Made by a program: the position numbers and the translations under genes. A stretch of 64,000 bases of DNA from Cucumis sativus (lineage: Eukaryota > Streptophyta > Magnoliopsida > Cucurbitales > Cucurbitaceae). Shown here piece by piece: positions 35,829-48,599 of this stretch. The notes beneath the pieces are model-generated. The model was not told the DNA's origin and did not search any database. It saw only the letters and a list, made by a program, of their open reading frames with translations. The stretch lies in assembly GCF_000004075.3 (NCBI RefSeq), contig NC_026661.2:9142307-9206306 (forward strand). Direction: 5' to 3'. How positions within the stretch are numbered: the stretch's first letter is position 1; the number at the start of each line of letters is the position of its first letter.

Positions 35829-38800
35829 GCATTGATCTCACAAGTCCTACTTAGACTAGATGAAGACTATAATGTTGTGGTAGCAACACTTCAAGGTAAA
35901 CCAAAGCTATCATGGTTGCAAATGCAATCAGAGTTGTTGTCGTATGAAGCAAGACTGGAAACTCAAAATGCTCAAAGGAATGTAGCTGTGAACAATAACC
36001 CCTCTGTTAATATGGAAAGTAATAGAGGGTTTTCAAATCATACACCGCAAGGTCGAGGAAACAATTTTTCTTATGGAAATTGCGGCAACAATGGAGGATG
36101 ATCAGGAGGGCAAGGTTGAGGTAGAGGACAATTTCGCCTGACTTGCCAAGTTTGTGGGAAAATAGGACACACGACATATGTTTGCTACAACAGGTTTAAC
36201 AAGGAATTTGTTCCCAATAGTGGAAATATATAATTCAAACAAAAGGACAACCAACAACTTTAGGAACAACAATGGCCAATCACCCACTGCCTTCGTGACC
36301 TCTCATTCTGGTAACCCATTCAATGTGATTGGAGAAAATAGTGTTGATACCAATTGGTATGTAGACAGCGGAGCTAAGAACCACGTGACTGCTGATTACA
36401 CCAACCTTGCTAATCCAATGGAATATGGAGGTAAGGATCAAGTCACAATAGGTAATGGTGATAAACTAAAAATTACATGCATTGGTAACTCAACTTTCAA
36501 GAATGGAGGTTACATGCTATCTCTTGATAATATTCTATATGTCCCTGCTATTGCTAAAAATTTAGTCAATGTATCTAAACTTGCAAGAGATAAATACATT
36601 TTTGTTGAATTTCATGATGACTACTGTCTTGTAAAGGACAAGGGTACGGGGCAAACAATTTTGAAGGAACACTTATGATCTATATCATTTGAATGAAGAT
36701 GTTGTGAAACCTGTTGTTGAAGGAAAGAGGAATATCAGTGACTCAAAGGAGGTTGTGGACATAAATAAAGTCAATCAATCAACCCTGTTTTTAGCAAATA
36801 TTTATGTAAATAGTGTTGTTTCTAAGAACACTTGGCATCGCCGTTTGGGTCATCCATCGTCGAGAATTTTTTATTTGATCACCAGAAGATGTAATATGAC
36901 TTTCAAAAATGAAAAATTACAGTTTTGCCAATCCTGTCAAATGGGTAAAAGTCACTCTCTTCCATTCTCGCTATTTGAATCTCGTGCTACAAAACCTTTT
37001 GATTTAATTCATACAGATGTTTGGGGTCCAACCCCGGTTATGTCTATGGATGGCTTTCACTGCTACGTATTACTTCTTGATGATTTTAGTAGATATGTCT
37101 AGATATATCCTCTTAGACTCAAAAGTGATACCACTGCAGCCTTTGAACATTTTTTGAATTTGATTCAAAATCAGTACAGTGGCAACATCAAAACTCTTCA
37201 ATATGATAATGGTGGTGAGTACAAGAGAATTCATCATATATGTGGGCAACGAGGAATATTAACTCTGAATGTCTTGTCCTCACACTTTGGCACAAAATGG
37301 ATGTGTTGAATGTAAACATTGTCATGTTGCTAAAATGGGTCTCACACTTATGGCTCAAGCTTCCTTGCCTCTTAAATTTTGGTGGGAAGCTTTCTTTACA
37401 GCAGCCCAGTTGATAATTGGTCTCTCATCCTCAGTTCTCGGTGATAAGTCACCCATGGAAGTATTACTCAACAAACAATTTGATATTAAATTGTTAAGAA
37501 CATTTGGGTGTGCTTGCTTTCCATGTTTACGCTCTTATCAAACTCACAAATTTAATTTTCATTCTGAAAAATGTGTTTATTTAGGACCGAGCTTGAACAC
37601 AAAGGATATAAATGTTTGAGTTCCACCGGCCGAATATATGTATCAAGAGACGTGAAGTTTAATGACCAAGAATTTCCATTTGCACACCAATTTTCTTCTC
37701 CACAAGTTTGCTAGCCCAATCTCTTCAAGGCCCATTACCTAGCCCACCCACAAATCTTACGACCCTATCTTTATCAGGCCCACCTACAATTCCCAATGTC
37801 AATCCTGCCAATTTCAATTCTTCACATTTAAATCCTTCCGCCTCACCTCTTCAACCCACTTCTTCTCCTTTGGCTCAAATTGAAACTCACAGCCCATCTC
37901 ATATACCTAACCCATCTCTTATCTCTCCCACACATAGTTCTACGCTGATCTCTTCTCCTCTGCCGTCTCTGAATTCGTCGTCCTCATCTTCATTCGATCC
38001 CTTACTTTCCGCCGCTAGCTTGCCGACTCTTCCTCCTAATAACGCCCATCCTATGATTACACGCGAAAAGGCTGACATATTTAAACCCAAGGCGTGGTTA
38101 TCGAGTGTCACAACTGATTGGACGATCATGGAACTGACAAGAGCGTCTGATGCTCTCAAGACTCCTCAATGGCAATCTGCCATGAATGAAGAACTCACTA
38201 CTAAATTGAACAACCACACATGGGACCTCGTACCTCCCCCTTCTCATCATAACGTTGTTGGTAATAAGTGAGGTTTTCAAATCAAACGAGCTGCTGATGG
38301 TTCGATTCAACGCTACAAAGCGCGTTTGGTGGCTAAAGGATTTCATCAAAATCCTGGGGTGGAATTTTTCGAAACATTCAGTATTGTGGTCAAGGGTTCC
38401 ACGATTCGAGTGATTTTGGGGCTGGCAGTTTCAAATTGTTGGGCTCTCCGACAACTTGATTTCAATAACGCTTTTCTCAATGGAAATTTGATGGAAGAGG
38501 TATATATGTCACAGCCGCCTGACTTTGCTAATTCGGAGTATCCGGACTATGTTTGCAAATTGAGGAAAGCCATTTATGGCCTCAAACAGGCTCCTCGGGC
38601 ATGGAACGATACTTTAAAGAACACTCTGCTAAGTTGAGGCTTTGTAAACTCAAAAGCAAATGCATCTCTCTATGTTCTTCGAACTCACCAAAATGTTGTG
38701 CTCCTCCTTTTCTATGTTGATGATGATATCACTAGAAATAATACAGGAATGATCTCAAATCTTATACATCGTCTTGATGCCTCTTTTGCACTTAAAGATC

Positions 38801-39250
38801 TGGGAAATTTAAGTTATTTTTTAGGCATTCAACTGTATAGTCTGGGTTCTGGAATTATTTTAAACCAGTCCAAGTATGTGGATGATTTATTGTTCAAGCT
38901 TGAGTTAAACAATGTGAAACCTGCTCTGTCTCCTTGTGTTGTGGGAAAACAACTATCTATATCTGATGGGTCCCGGATGCCAAATCCCTCTCTATATCGA
39001 AGCACAGTTGGAGCTCTCTCCAATATCTCACACGTACCCGGCACTAAACATTATGGTATTCATATCCAACCAACCAAGCGCTGAGTTTAATATTGTGGCA
39101 TACTCTGATGTTGATTGGGCCTTCAACATAGATGATGAGAGTGCTAAGGAATATCCACTTAGTGGAGATGTCCAAGTGCAACCAGCTTACCCATAGTATC
39201 TTTATTCGAAAAAACTCTCATTCACCATGATCCATGCTCTTTTTGTTCAG
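35829..39250 (+). pseudogene. Copia retrotransposon gag-pol, broken and truncated
   Basis: Domains in order are: gag end (35832-36101, SQVLLRLDEDYN), zinc knuckle near 36145-36195 (CQVCGKIGH), protease (WYVDSGAKNHVT near 36356), GAG-pre-integrase (TWHRRLGHPS near 36830), integrase (DLIHTDVWGP near 37005 and an altered CPHTLAQNG block near 37270), a proline/serine-rich linker (37700-38060), reverse transcriptase (NHTWDLVPP, ARLVAKGF, LDFNNAFLNG, YGLKQAPRAW, LLLFYVDDD) and the start of the connection domain to about 39080. Stop codons at about 36101, 37099, 37618, 38269 and 38635, with frame changes near 36680 and 39080, disable it. RNase H is nearly gone. No LTR pair is visible. The catalytic YVDD is retained. 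Confidence 0.92.
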
Positions 39251-39885
39251 GCCGAATTTTCATTCCATAATAGCTTTTAGTTAGATTCAAAATCCTATAT
39301 ACACTTACTATAAATAAAGGATCATAGGCACATGGAAGCTAGGTAAGTCCTTCCTACTCCTATCTTACTCCAACCATTTGATCATAAAATACTTACTTAA
39401 ATATCAAAGGTTTTTGTGGTTTTGTGGTAGGTATCACATCTGTGTTTTTGTTTTGTTTGTCTTGAAGGTTACCTTTCTTCTCCAAAATTACAAATTTATC
39501 ATTAAAGCAGATGAAAGTCAAATGAAGTCTTGTTTGATAGGAAAAATCAATTCTTTCTCGATATGGATTGTATAATTAATTTTAAAATAATAGTTGACAA
39601 CAAAAACTGAATTTAATTTTAAGCTAAGTATACAGTATGAAACGAAAATAAAGTAGCATTATTCGATACCTTTCAATTTTGAATAAACCATGGTAAACTT
39701 AATTACAAGCCACACCTATTCATCTATCCAAATCTAACAGATAAAGAAGCTTGATGGTCACCCAAACTAAAGTTTTAACCATGCAACTTCCTTAATAACC
39801 CTAAATTAATACATACTAGTAATTATGTATGATTTAAAATCATAAGTTACACATACCAGTAATTATGTATAATTTATAAATTTCC
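39251..39885. other. Intergenic; 3' flank of the polygalacturonase gene
   Basis: There is no gene. It holds the probable 3' UTR of the polygalacturonase gene on the minus strand. Confidence 0.45.
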
Positions 39886-42184
39886 CTAAAAGCAACCCAT
39901 GGGCTGAACCAGGCCAACATCAAATCCTTGAGCATTACTACATGAAGCTTTGGCTACTTGATTCTTGTAACTTAGCTTCACATCCTCCAGCTTTATTCCT
40001 TTGCATGGAAATTTTGGGCTACAATCGAATTTGATGGCCACCGGTGTGGCAGATGTCCCGTGAATGTTTTTGTATTTCACGTCGCTAACTGTAACTCCAG
40101 AGCTCTATTCATTCACAAACAACACCAATTTTAGTATACAAATTGTATGGACGAAGGATTGAATATAATCTCTTTCTAACTTGAGAAAAAAAAAATATTA
40201 TGGTTTACACATTATTAAATACTTAAGATTTAAGAGCTTGTTTGAATTGATTAAAAAAGAGTTTTTCATTTTTATTTAAACTATATATTGGTAATATATA
40301 GTGAATGAAGTTAAACACATTTGGGTACTTGATTGAACTAAAACCTCATTTGACATAAAACTTTAGATAGATAAATATGTCCAGCTATTATTTTGTGGGG
40401 ATTTGATATTTTTATTTACATTATAGTAAATAGTGTTTTCAGCAAGAAGTGGTAATTAGTAAAGGCAATAAAAATTAAAGAGAAAAAAAAAAGGATTAAG
40501 ATGTACACACCTGTCCAGGACAACCTTGATTATGGGGACAATAATTTTGATCAATAATTATAGGATTCTGAACATTAGTCATTGTGAGATGTTGAAAACG
40601 AATATCTTTTGCAAACCCACTGCTTTGTCTTCCCCAACTTTTTATTCTCACTCCATTTTGAGTATCCATAAATTTGCATGATTTTACTGTCACATTCTGA
40701 ACCCCCTTCTCTTTTAACTCTTTCCCCAAACTTCCAATGCTACACCAATCAAACTAAATTAAATTAAAACCAATTCAAATTATCTATAAAGAAAAAAAGC
40801 AAATATCTAAAGTGTCTACGTACGTACCTAATTCCATGGCCAGGTCCACAAACAACATTCTCGATCCATAAGTTGGAACTTCCAGGGCCTATGGAAATGC
40901 AGTCATCACCAGTGCGGATATTAGAGTTGAGGATGGTGACATGAGATGAATCTCCTACATGAATTCCATCAGTGTTCGGACTGTTGCTAGCGGCGAAGAC
41001 CTTTAGCCCTTGCATTTTTACATTACGGCATTGATTTACAACTATGTGAAATATCTGACTATTCAGTGAAGTTAATCCATTCACCAATATGTTTTGTGAA
41101 TTGGTAAATTCCAGTGACTGCACAAAACACACAACACGATATTTCTTTTTAGATTGGACTTTAGAGTGTTAATTCAGTTCCAAGAGGAAACGAAAAAGTA
41201 TATATCTAAGCGAAAATAATAATATGCATAATAATTAGTTCTATATCCTCAAATTGTTACTTGTTAACACGAATAAAAAATGTTTGCGCTTCCAATATAG
41301 GATGAAATAATTGTTTGAAAGTAGATATATATATATACTTTTTATTCTTGAAAATATGTGTGTTTCTTTGCTGAGTTTAAAAAATGTGCATTTAATTTTT
41401 CAAGTTTATAAGAATATAACCCTTCAGTTTCTGTATCTTTTTAGTCCATAAATTTGAAAAAACTTACATCTAGCAAGTTTCTCAACTAAATTTATACTTT
41501 TGTTAAAGACAATTATATAACATTTTAAATTATAAAATAATTTTCAGGCATGAGTAAAACTTGTAAGGGCAGTTCTTCACTACAGTAGTAGTTGGAGAAA
41601 AAATTGAGAAGTTTGTGAGATGGTAAATTGTTGTTGGAGAGTATTATTGGATGAGTTGCACAGAGAAAGCTGGATATATATAATTGCACACAAAGTATAT
41701 GGGCAAAGTTTTTACTTACCGTGGTTCCAGAAGGACAAGTATTGGCAGAATTTTTGCAAGCCCAAAGCTGAGTTCCTTGACCATCAATAATACCACCTAT
41801 GACAGTGACTCCATTAACGTTGTGAAAAAGTATCCAATTTTCAGAATTGGAAGTGAGACGAAAATCTGAAGGAGCCACTAGAGTGCCGTCAATACGTATA
41901 GTAATGTCATTATTTTTGCAAGGGCCATTGAAAGTTGCACTACGAACATAAAATTTGGCCTTAGGCACATAAATGGTAGCTGGTTTAGAAGAGCTACAAG
42001 CGTGCATCCATGCCAATTGTAAGGCCTTGGAGGAGTCGGTTTCTGCGTTATTGGGTTTGGTTCCAAAATCCAGAACGTTGAATGTTAAGGGAGTGGCAAA
42101 GGCAGCTAAATTATTGAACAACATAAGGACAGTTAGTGTTAAGAAGAAAAGAAATGAAGCAATTGTATGAAGAGCCATTGCCAT
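39886..42184 (-). CDS. Polygalacturonase (glycoside hydrolase family 28), four exons
   Basis: Exons on the minus strand are 42184-41720, 41117-40828, 40739-40511 and 40104-39886. Splice sites are GTAAGT/TGCAG, GTACGT/TGTAG and GTGTGT/ATAG, and joining gives 400 residues, the usual GH28 length. The enzyme cleaves alpha-1,4-galacturonan in pectin, normally in the cell wall. The N-terminus has a signal peptide (residues 1-30, before [11 protein letters not shown]). The four GH28 signatures are complete: NTDG (residues 203-206), GDDC (225-228), GHG (248-250) and RIKSWG (283-288), so the catalytic Asp, His and Lys/Arg residues are present. A TATA-like TATAAAAATAT at 42261-42271 gives a leader of about 50 bases. 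Whether it acts endo or exo is not decided by sequence alone. Cleavage or longer introns could shift exon edges by a few bases. Confidence 0.94.
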
Positions 42185-42260
42185 TTCTTATAATATGGAC
42201 AAAATTATTGTATGCTGAGGATATGGAGAAAGTTTAATGGGTTTGAAGGCTGTATATAGT

Positions 42261-42271
42261 ATATTTTTATA
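42261..42271 (-). promoter_or_regulatory. TATA box of the polygalacturonase gene
   Basis: TATAAAAATAT on the minus strand, about 80 bases before the start codon; this spacing fits a 45-50-base leader. Confidence 0.55.
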
Positions 42272-44096
42272 AGGGAGAACAAGGCACTCAATTTTGATAA
42301 GCAATTTCCCAATTATGTTAAAAAGGGACTTACTCTTTTTGTTTATTATAGAATATGCATACGACATGAATTTACCAATCTCAAATGTTCAGTTTATAGT
42401 TTTTGAATGAAAAAAACAAGAGAATTTCATTTAAACAAGGTTTACTCCCCCACCAAAAGTGCTAAGAATTACTCAATATTAGTAAGTCAATTTGGAAATT
42501 AAATTGCAAATCTCCATACATGCATGCATGCACTAATGTATTAGAGAATGAAACAACCATACAGTCATCAAGTCCACGTATACTCCATTGCACAGTCAGC
42601 TAAATAAGAAAAGCCACATCAGTATTTATCAAGAAGACCAAGTTTGTTAGCATTCTATTTCTCTGAGAATATTGGGTGTTTTTGTAATATTGTGTCATGA
42701 GTATGTGTATATATCATTTATTTAAATATCCTCCTATTTGTTTATTATTTTCCCTAATTGTATAAATGGATCATATTGGATCACTTCCACTTATATAGAA
42801 GAAGAAATCTACTATTGCTCTATCTAAATTCCTTATCTCATTCGTATATACACAATCGTTGCACTAATTTGCTTTTTATATAAAAATAAAGCATTGATAA
42901 TCGTAGAGAGAGAGAGATTTTACTTATGCACCAAATTTTATAAGATGGTTGAATACTCAAATCCGATACATTGACGTGCTACTAATGTTTATAACTTGAT
43001 AATTAAACATGGGATGTTTTAGCAATAGGTTAAAGATGCATTGTATACTTTAGCATTAACATATATACACTCTCTCTTCTATGATCAAATGTTTGACGAT
43101 CCCACATTCTTGCCGTTGATGTATCCGAAGGAAAATAATAGAAACTGATATAGATGATGAATATATTAATAACCGAAAGATGATGACTATAGTTGATGCC
43201 GAATTTTGAGCAAGCAAGACGTACCTAATCTTTATTAGCAAACAACGAAAAATTTGTATTTTAGAGAAGAGAGTTCGCCTACAAGTAAAGATAAACCTAG
43301 ACAGCAGTTTGGTGTAAGTCCACAACTACTCTAATGTTTAAGTTCGTAGGATGGAAGAATATATACGAAAGTATTTGATACCGGTTGCAAAGCTCACCTC
43401 TTTCTAGGACTCCTCATCTTTATTTCATCTCATTCCTATATATCATCTAACTACGAAGTGTGATTGGACTCGCTGTGAGCAAAATTCTTTTGGGTTGAAG
43501 TCGATCGACCCAATATCCTTACTAGTTGACTATAGGATTCAATCCCTTATAAACCTAGGTTATATTGAACTTTTGGTCTTTTAGACCTTTCCCTAAGCTC
43601 GACTTTGGCCAAGGCCAGGGCCAACTTTATAAGCTTGGTCTATTATTGAGTTTGTTTTTTTAGTCTTCTTTTATTCACTCTTTACTATTCTAACCCTGAT
43701 TCTTGAATCCACACGTAACAAGTGTATTAGCTAGATTTGACAAAGTTAGCATGTTATATATTTTAACAGGTTGTTTGTTTGGTGAGAATCAAAATTATTT
43801 AATAATTTGTTTTGCGGTAATATATAATATGTTTAAGCATTTTGAGAGTTTTAAGCTTTGACATTATAGGATACCTTTATTTAGGAGGGTGGAAATCTCA
43901 AGATTTTTGGAGACTTTCCTTAAACCTGAGTTTTCAACATTTTCATGTTAAGGAAAACATCTTTCTCTTTTTTATTTTGCCCTTCTTCTTTTTTTATTTT
44001 TTATTTATTTTATAGTTATGCGTGTGTTTGTGTGTATATCACCCTTCTTCATTTTTATTTATGGTGGATTTTCAAAAACAGTAAATATACCCTAAA
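42272..44096. other. Intergenic; no gene recognised
   Basis: The sequence is AT-rich to 43000. From about 43020 to 43740 it is less AT-rich, resembling LTR or other repeat DNA, but without recognisable ends or proteins. The open frames at 43056-43325 and 43945-44151 have no known domain. Confidence 0.4.
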
Positions 44097-44334
44097 CACT
44101 ACAATAATAACGGTCTTCTCCAACGCACAGAAACGTTGCCAAAAACCCTAAACTGCGTCGTGGAAGGCTACCACGACATCGACAACCACGTCGTGAAAAG
44201 CGCGTCGGTAATACTTTCCACGACGTATCTCAACACAACGTAGAGGAAGGTTTCCCCTGTGCACGATCCATTACATCGCATAAGGCTTTCGTGACGTCGG
44301 CATCACCGAAGCATTTTGCGACGCCGACGTCGCA

Positions 44335-44371
<37 letters not shown>

Positions 44372-45357
44372 AAAATAATTTTATTATCATTATTTAGGCA
44401 TTAGTTAAACTCAATGTAATAAAATTTGTAATAAACTGATTAAAATAAAAATATTATTCATTATGAAACGAAATAATACATTCAATGTGTTCAATACAAA
44501 AAAATAATTACATAATTCAAAACATTACATAAAAAAAAAACTTCAAGACAGCAGTAGGCGGTGCGGTGGCGAGAGACGGCAACGGCGACGGCGAAATTTG
44601 GCAACCTCGAACTTTCTCCCTTTCTCTCTCAAAAATTTGGATTGTGAATGAATTATGAGAGAATTGTCGAATGAATTCAGTTAAATAGGCAAGACTTTCC
44701 CCGACGTCTTCAAAAACGTCACAAAAAGCAGGTATCTACGACGTAAGAGGTAGGTGACGTCACGGTTTAGGTTAACTTACCTCGACGTCTGCTCGGCCAT
44801 GTTGCCGAAAGGCCAAAAATGAATTAATTACGTTTGACTTTCGGCGACTTCGGAGGACACTACATCGCAGAAGGTGGAGCAACAAAATTAATACGTTCGA
44901 CTATCCCCAACGTGCGTCACCTTGCGTCGTGGAAAGTCGAATCGTTTCGTTGACGTTTCGATGTTCGACGATGTACAAGGACACGACGTCGCAGAAAGGT
45001 TTATAACCATTTCACTTTCCATGAAGTCTTGTAGAGGCGCGTCGCAAAAAGATTATCATACAAAATTAGGGTTAGACTTACCGTGACGTTGGAGGGTGCC
45101 ACGTCGCGGAAATTGTAAAAACAATTTAAATATTCAACTTTCCACGACGTGCATCGCAGAAAGCCTTGACCAAAATGAATCATTTCGGCTTTTTGCGACG
45201 TGTTCGAGAGGGACGTCGTGGAAAAGTGAAACAATAAATTAATTAGTACACTTACCGCGACGTTCGTTTTTCGGATGTCGAGGAAAGTCCAACAACGCCG
45301 ACGTTGCTTTTAGTGACGTCGTGTCTGGCATCACGATATCTCAGTTTTCTTGTAGTG
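44097..45357. mobile_element. Non-autonomous CACTA element 3 (1.26 kb), CGACGT-rich
   Basis: The left end is CACTACAATAATAACGGTCT; the right end, inverted, is CACTACAAGAAAACTGAGAT. AAA flanks each side (44094-44096, 45358-45360). Both subterminal regions are dense in ACGACGT/ACGTCGT motifs with GAAAG or CTTTC partners (44150-44340, 44690-45330), the array expected of CACTA transposase-binding repeats. There is no transposase. An AT microsatellite splits the left array. Confidence 0.9.
44337..44369. repeat. AT microsatellite
   Basis: About 16 uninterrupted AT dinucleotides inside CACTA element 3. Confidence 0.95.
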
Positions 45358-45360
45358 AAA

Positions 45361-46854
45361 CTATTTTAAAATATGGTTTAATTTTCATAAATATAACAAA
45401 CCAACGAAATATTTACAGCTCGGGTAACAAAATAAAAAAGACCAGGAAGCTTGGCCATTATTTTTAAATATTTCAAGTTTGTTCTTCCTTTTATCATATT
45501 TCTTCTCTTGCAATTTTTTTCTTTCCATTGTTTTCTTTTTCTTTTCTTCCTTTGTAATTTTTTTAAAAATATATTTGGTTCAAGATCGTGTACTAAATAT
45601 AAAAGATCTATTTTATTTATTTTTTTAAACTTTTGTTTGGTTGTTTAAGATCGTGTGTCAAATATAAAAGATCGTGAAAAAATCGTTTGAGATATTAGAT
45701 AGTCAAATCTAAACGATTGTATACGAAAGAATCTTTAAAAAACCATTTATATTTAGGGCCAAATTTAAACGATCAAATATAAACGATCGTGTACCAAAAA
45801 ATATTAAAAACAAATCGTTGAGATTAGAGTAGCCAAATTTAAACGATCAAATCTAAACTATCGTGTACCAAATATGAACACAGTCATGTACCAAATCTAA
45901 ACGATCGTGTACCAAAAACTCTTAGAAAAAATTGTTGAGATTTGACTATCCAAATTTAAACGATCAAATTTAAATGATCGTATATCAAATATAAATCAAA
46001 TCTAAACGATTGTGTACCAAAAAATCTTGAAAAAAAATCATTGAGATTTTGCTATCCAAATTTAGAAGATCAAATCTAAATGATTGTGTACCATAATATT
46101 TGAAAATGAATTGTTTAGATTTGACTATCCAAATTTAAACGATTAAATAATATAAACGATCATGTACTAAATAATATGTCAAATCTAAACTATTGTGTAC
46201 CAAATAATAGTCAAATTTAAACGATCATTTATTAAATATATTACGCGAGCTAAATGTCAATTAATTACGGGACATTTTTTATATTTTTTTATTGTGAGTA
46301 TGTGAGTTTTTTCTGTTTTCGAAATTGTTCTATAAAGTATAAGTATTTTGTCACTTTATTATATTTTTTAAAAGATCTATTAAAATAAAGAAAAAAATAT
46401 TACTTTTCTTACACCCGAAATAAATTACAAGTGTGTTGGATTTTGGCAAAATATTTAGAAGTAAAACTTGTCACACATGATTTAAATTGAAGAATAAGGA
46501 TGTGCTCCAACCCTATAAAGGAAATCTCTATGCCTCTAATTACAAGTCGCCCTACTTGAAACCACTTTAAGCTTGACTCTACTAACTCTAGTCAACTTTT
46601 TTCTTATTGAAACCAGTACTCTTGCTCTCACTCTTGGGTGATGATCCATTTCCCCTTCATCTCTCAGTCTCTCGCTATGGGTCTCCATCCTGCTCTTGAT
46701 GTCGCTAAGGAATGGAACTGACGACATAACGTAAATAGTGATCGAGTTGTGGAAGTGTCTATTATAAGTCTTATCATTATTTATGAGTGATAGAGTTTTA
46801 TTTCTATCTCTATTAGTTGATCATCAATGTTTTTATCTAGTTGATTTAGGAGAA
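45361..46854. other. Intergenic; degenerate repeat and unassigned AT-rich DNA
   Basis: No gene is seen. The middle is the AAACGATCGTGTACC repeat described separately; 46250-46854 is unassigned. A minus-strand frame at 46536-46727 has no known domain. Confidence 0.45.
45577..46245. repeat. Degenerate tandem repeat built on AAATCTAAACGATCGTGTACC
   Basis: A roughly 20-bp motif (AAATCTAAACGATCGTGTAC or AAATTTAAACGATC) recurs many times. It is grouped into a higher unit of about 105-130 bp that also contains ATTGAGATTTGACTATCC (near 45802, 45934, 46040, 46110). The copies are diverged. Confidence 0.8.
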
Positions 46855-46859
46855 GGAAT

Positions 46860-47040
46860 TGTTGAAGAATATGCTGAAGTATATTCCCTACCTTGTTTAT
46901 TGATCAAAGTTGTGTATTTATACAAGAGTATTAGAAAAATTATGCATAAATAGCTAAATTACCCAAATTAACTAAGGAATGTAATATAATTAGCCTAATA
47001 TTAATGTTAATTAGCCTAATTTACAGAATTTACATTAATA
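46860..47040 (-). repeat. 3' LTR of the complete copia element
   Basis: 181 bp; about 98 percent identical to 51700-51879. The outer flank is GGAAT at 46855-46859. The AATATTAATG stretch differs from the other LTR by one indel and one substitution; two more substitutions lie nearby. Confidence 0.97.
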
Positions 47041-47055
47041 CCCTCCCTCAAACTC
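47041..47055 (-). promoter_or_regulatory. Polypurine tract
   Basis: GAGTTTGAGGGAGGG on the minus strand abuts the 3' LTR, the plus-strand priming site of reverse transcription. Confidence 0.85.
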
Positions 47056-48532
47056 AAGGTGGTAGAGTAGCGATCAACTTGAGTTTGGTAAGTAAGTGAC
47101 AGAATCGATTAGATGGCAAGGCTTTGGTGAAGATATCCGCAGGTTGTTCAATAGTAGAAACAGAACGTAAGAGGAGGGTGTTGCTTAGGAGGTGGTGACG
47201 AACAAAGTGACAGTCATTTTCAATGTGTTTTGTACGTTCATGAAACACATCATTGTGAGCAATCTGAATGGCACTACGATTGTCACAATGGAGGAGGGTA
47301 GGACCCTGTTGAGGGACACCCATATCGGCAAGGAGCCACCGAAGCCATATAAGTTCAGCTGTAGCATCAGCCAGAGCACGATATTCAGATTCCGTACTGG
47401 AACGAGATATAACACTTTGTTTCTTACTACGCCATGAGATGAGAGAATCACCTAAGTAAAAACAGTATCCTGTAGTGGATCGTCGATCAGTAGGATCCCC
47501 CGCCCAATCAGCATCAGAATATCCCGACAACACAAGGGAAGACTGAGATGAGAATTGAAGACCATGTCCCAAGGTGCCTTTGACATAGCGAAGTATGCGT
47601 AGAACAGCAGTGAAATGAATTGTTCGAGGAGCAGCCATAAATTGACTGACAATATGAACAGCATATGCAATATCTGGGCGAGTTACTGTTAGGTATATAA
47701 GACTGCCAACAAGTTGCCGATACAAGCTTGCATCGTCAAGAGGAACACCATCAAACGGAGTTAGATGGACATGAGGATCTAACGGTGTTGAAGATGTGGT
47801 GGAGTCTGTAATTCCTGAGCGCGCTATTAGATCAGATGCATATTTCGCTTGAGATAACAGATAACCATCTGAACGGTGAGAGACTTCAAGACCGAGAAAG
47901 TAATTGAGAGATCCAAGGTCTTTCATCTCAAAATGTTGACCAAGATATTGTTGTAGGTCGGATATGGCCTGTTGATCATTACCAGTAATAATCATATCAT
48001 CAACATAAAGAAGGAGAAGAACAATACCATGAGTTGTCTGTCGTGTAAAAAGGGCATTGTCGTGAGAGCTGGAGGTAAATCCAAGTTGAGTAATGGTGGA
48101 GCTAAACGTGGCAAACCAAGCTCGTGGAGCCTGTTTTAGACCGTATAGAGCGCGACGAAGGAGACACACCTTGTTGGGAGGAGGAGAAGTTCCCTGAGGT
48201 GGCTTCATATACACTTCTTCAGATAGGTTGCCGTTAAGAAATGCATTTTTGACATCCATCTGAAGAAGAGGCCACTGTTTGGCAGCAGCAACAGCTAACA
48301 AGCTGCGAACAGATGTCATCCGGGCAACAGGGGCAAATGTTTCTTCATAGTCAATCCCATATTCTTGTGAGTATCCTTTTGCAACAAGCCGAGCTTTATA
48401 ACGTTCAATAGTTCCATCAGAGTGAGTTTTGATTTTGTAAATCCATTTGCAACCAATGGGTCTTTTACCGGGAGGTAAATCAACATAGTCCCAAGTGTGT
48501 GTCTTTTCAAGAGCCTGTAATTCTTCATCCAT
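47054..48532 (-). CDS. Copia reverse transcriptase-RNase H, intact segment
   Basis: The open frame gives 492 residues from MDEELQALEKTHTWDY through the end of RNase H. Motifs seen: RYKARLVAKGYSQ, DVKNAFLNGNL, YGLKQAPRAW, LLLYVDDMIITG (the polymerase YVDD) and, in RNase H, the block YSDADWAGDP..RRSTTGYC followed by SSTESEYRALA. This is the full length for these domains, and all catalytic aspartates I know are present. It is the 3' part of the polyprotein; a frame change near 48600 separates it from integrase. In the host it would act only as part of the retrotransposon. Confidence 0.93.
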   Translation of the reverse strand: MDEELQALEKTHTWDYVDLPPGKRPIGCKWIYKIKTHSDGTIERYKARLVAKGYSQEYGIDYEETFAPVARMTSVRSLLAVAAAKQWPLLQMDVKNAFLNGNLSEEVYMKPPQGTSPPPNKVCLLRRALYGLKQAPRAWFATFSSTITQLGFTSSSHDNALFTRQTTHGIVLLLLYVDDMIITGNDQQAISDLQQYLGQHFEMKDLGSLNYFLGLEVSHRSDGYLLSQAKYASDLIARSGITDSTTSSTPLDPHVHLTPFDGVPLDDASLYRQLVGSLIYLTVTRPDIAYAVHIVSQFMAAPRTIHFTAVLRILRYVKGTLGHGLQFSSQSSLVLSGYSDADWAGDPTDRRSTTGYCFYLGDSLISWRSKKQSVISRSSTESEYRALADATAELIWLRWLLADMGVPQQGPTLLHCDNRSAIQIAHNDVFHERTKHIENDCHFVRHHLLSNTLLLRSVSTIEQPADIFTKALPSNRFCHLLTKLKLIATLPP

Positions 48533-48599
48533 TGCTTTCTGCCATACTGGGTTAGTACTGGCCTCTTGATAAGAGGTGGGTTCAACAAGGGAAACAATG

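Noticed and set aside
41684..42170. Plus-strand frames over polygalacturonase exon 1
   Set aside because: They are antisense shadows of a GH28 exon with clear splice sites.
43020..43740. Possible LTR or gene in a less AT-rich stretch
   Set aside because: I could find neither paired ends, a target duplication, nor a recognisable protein.
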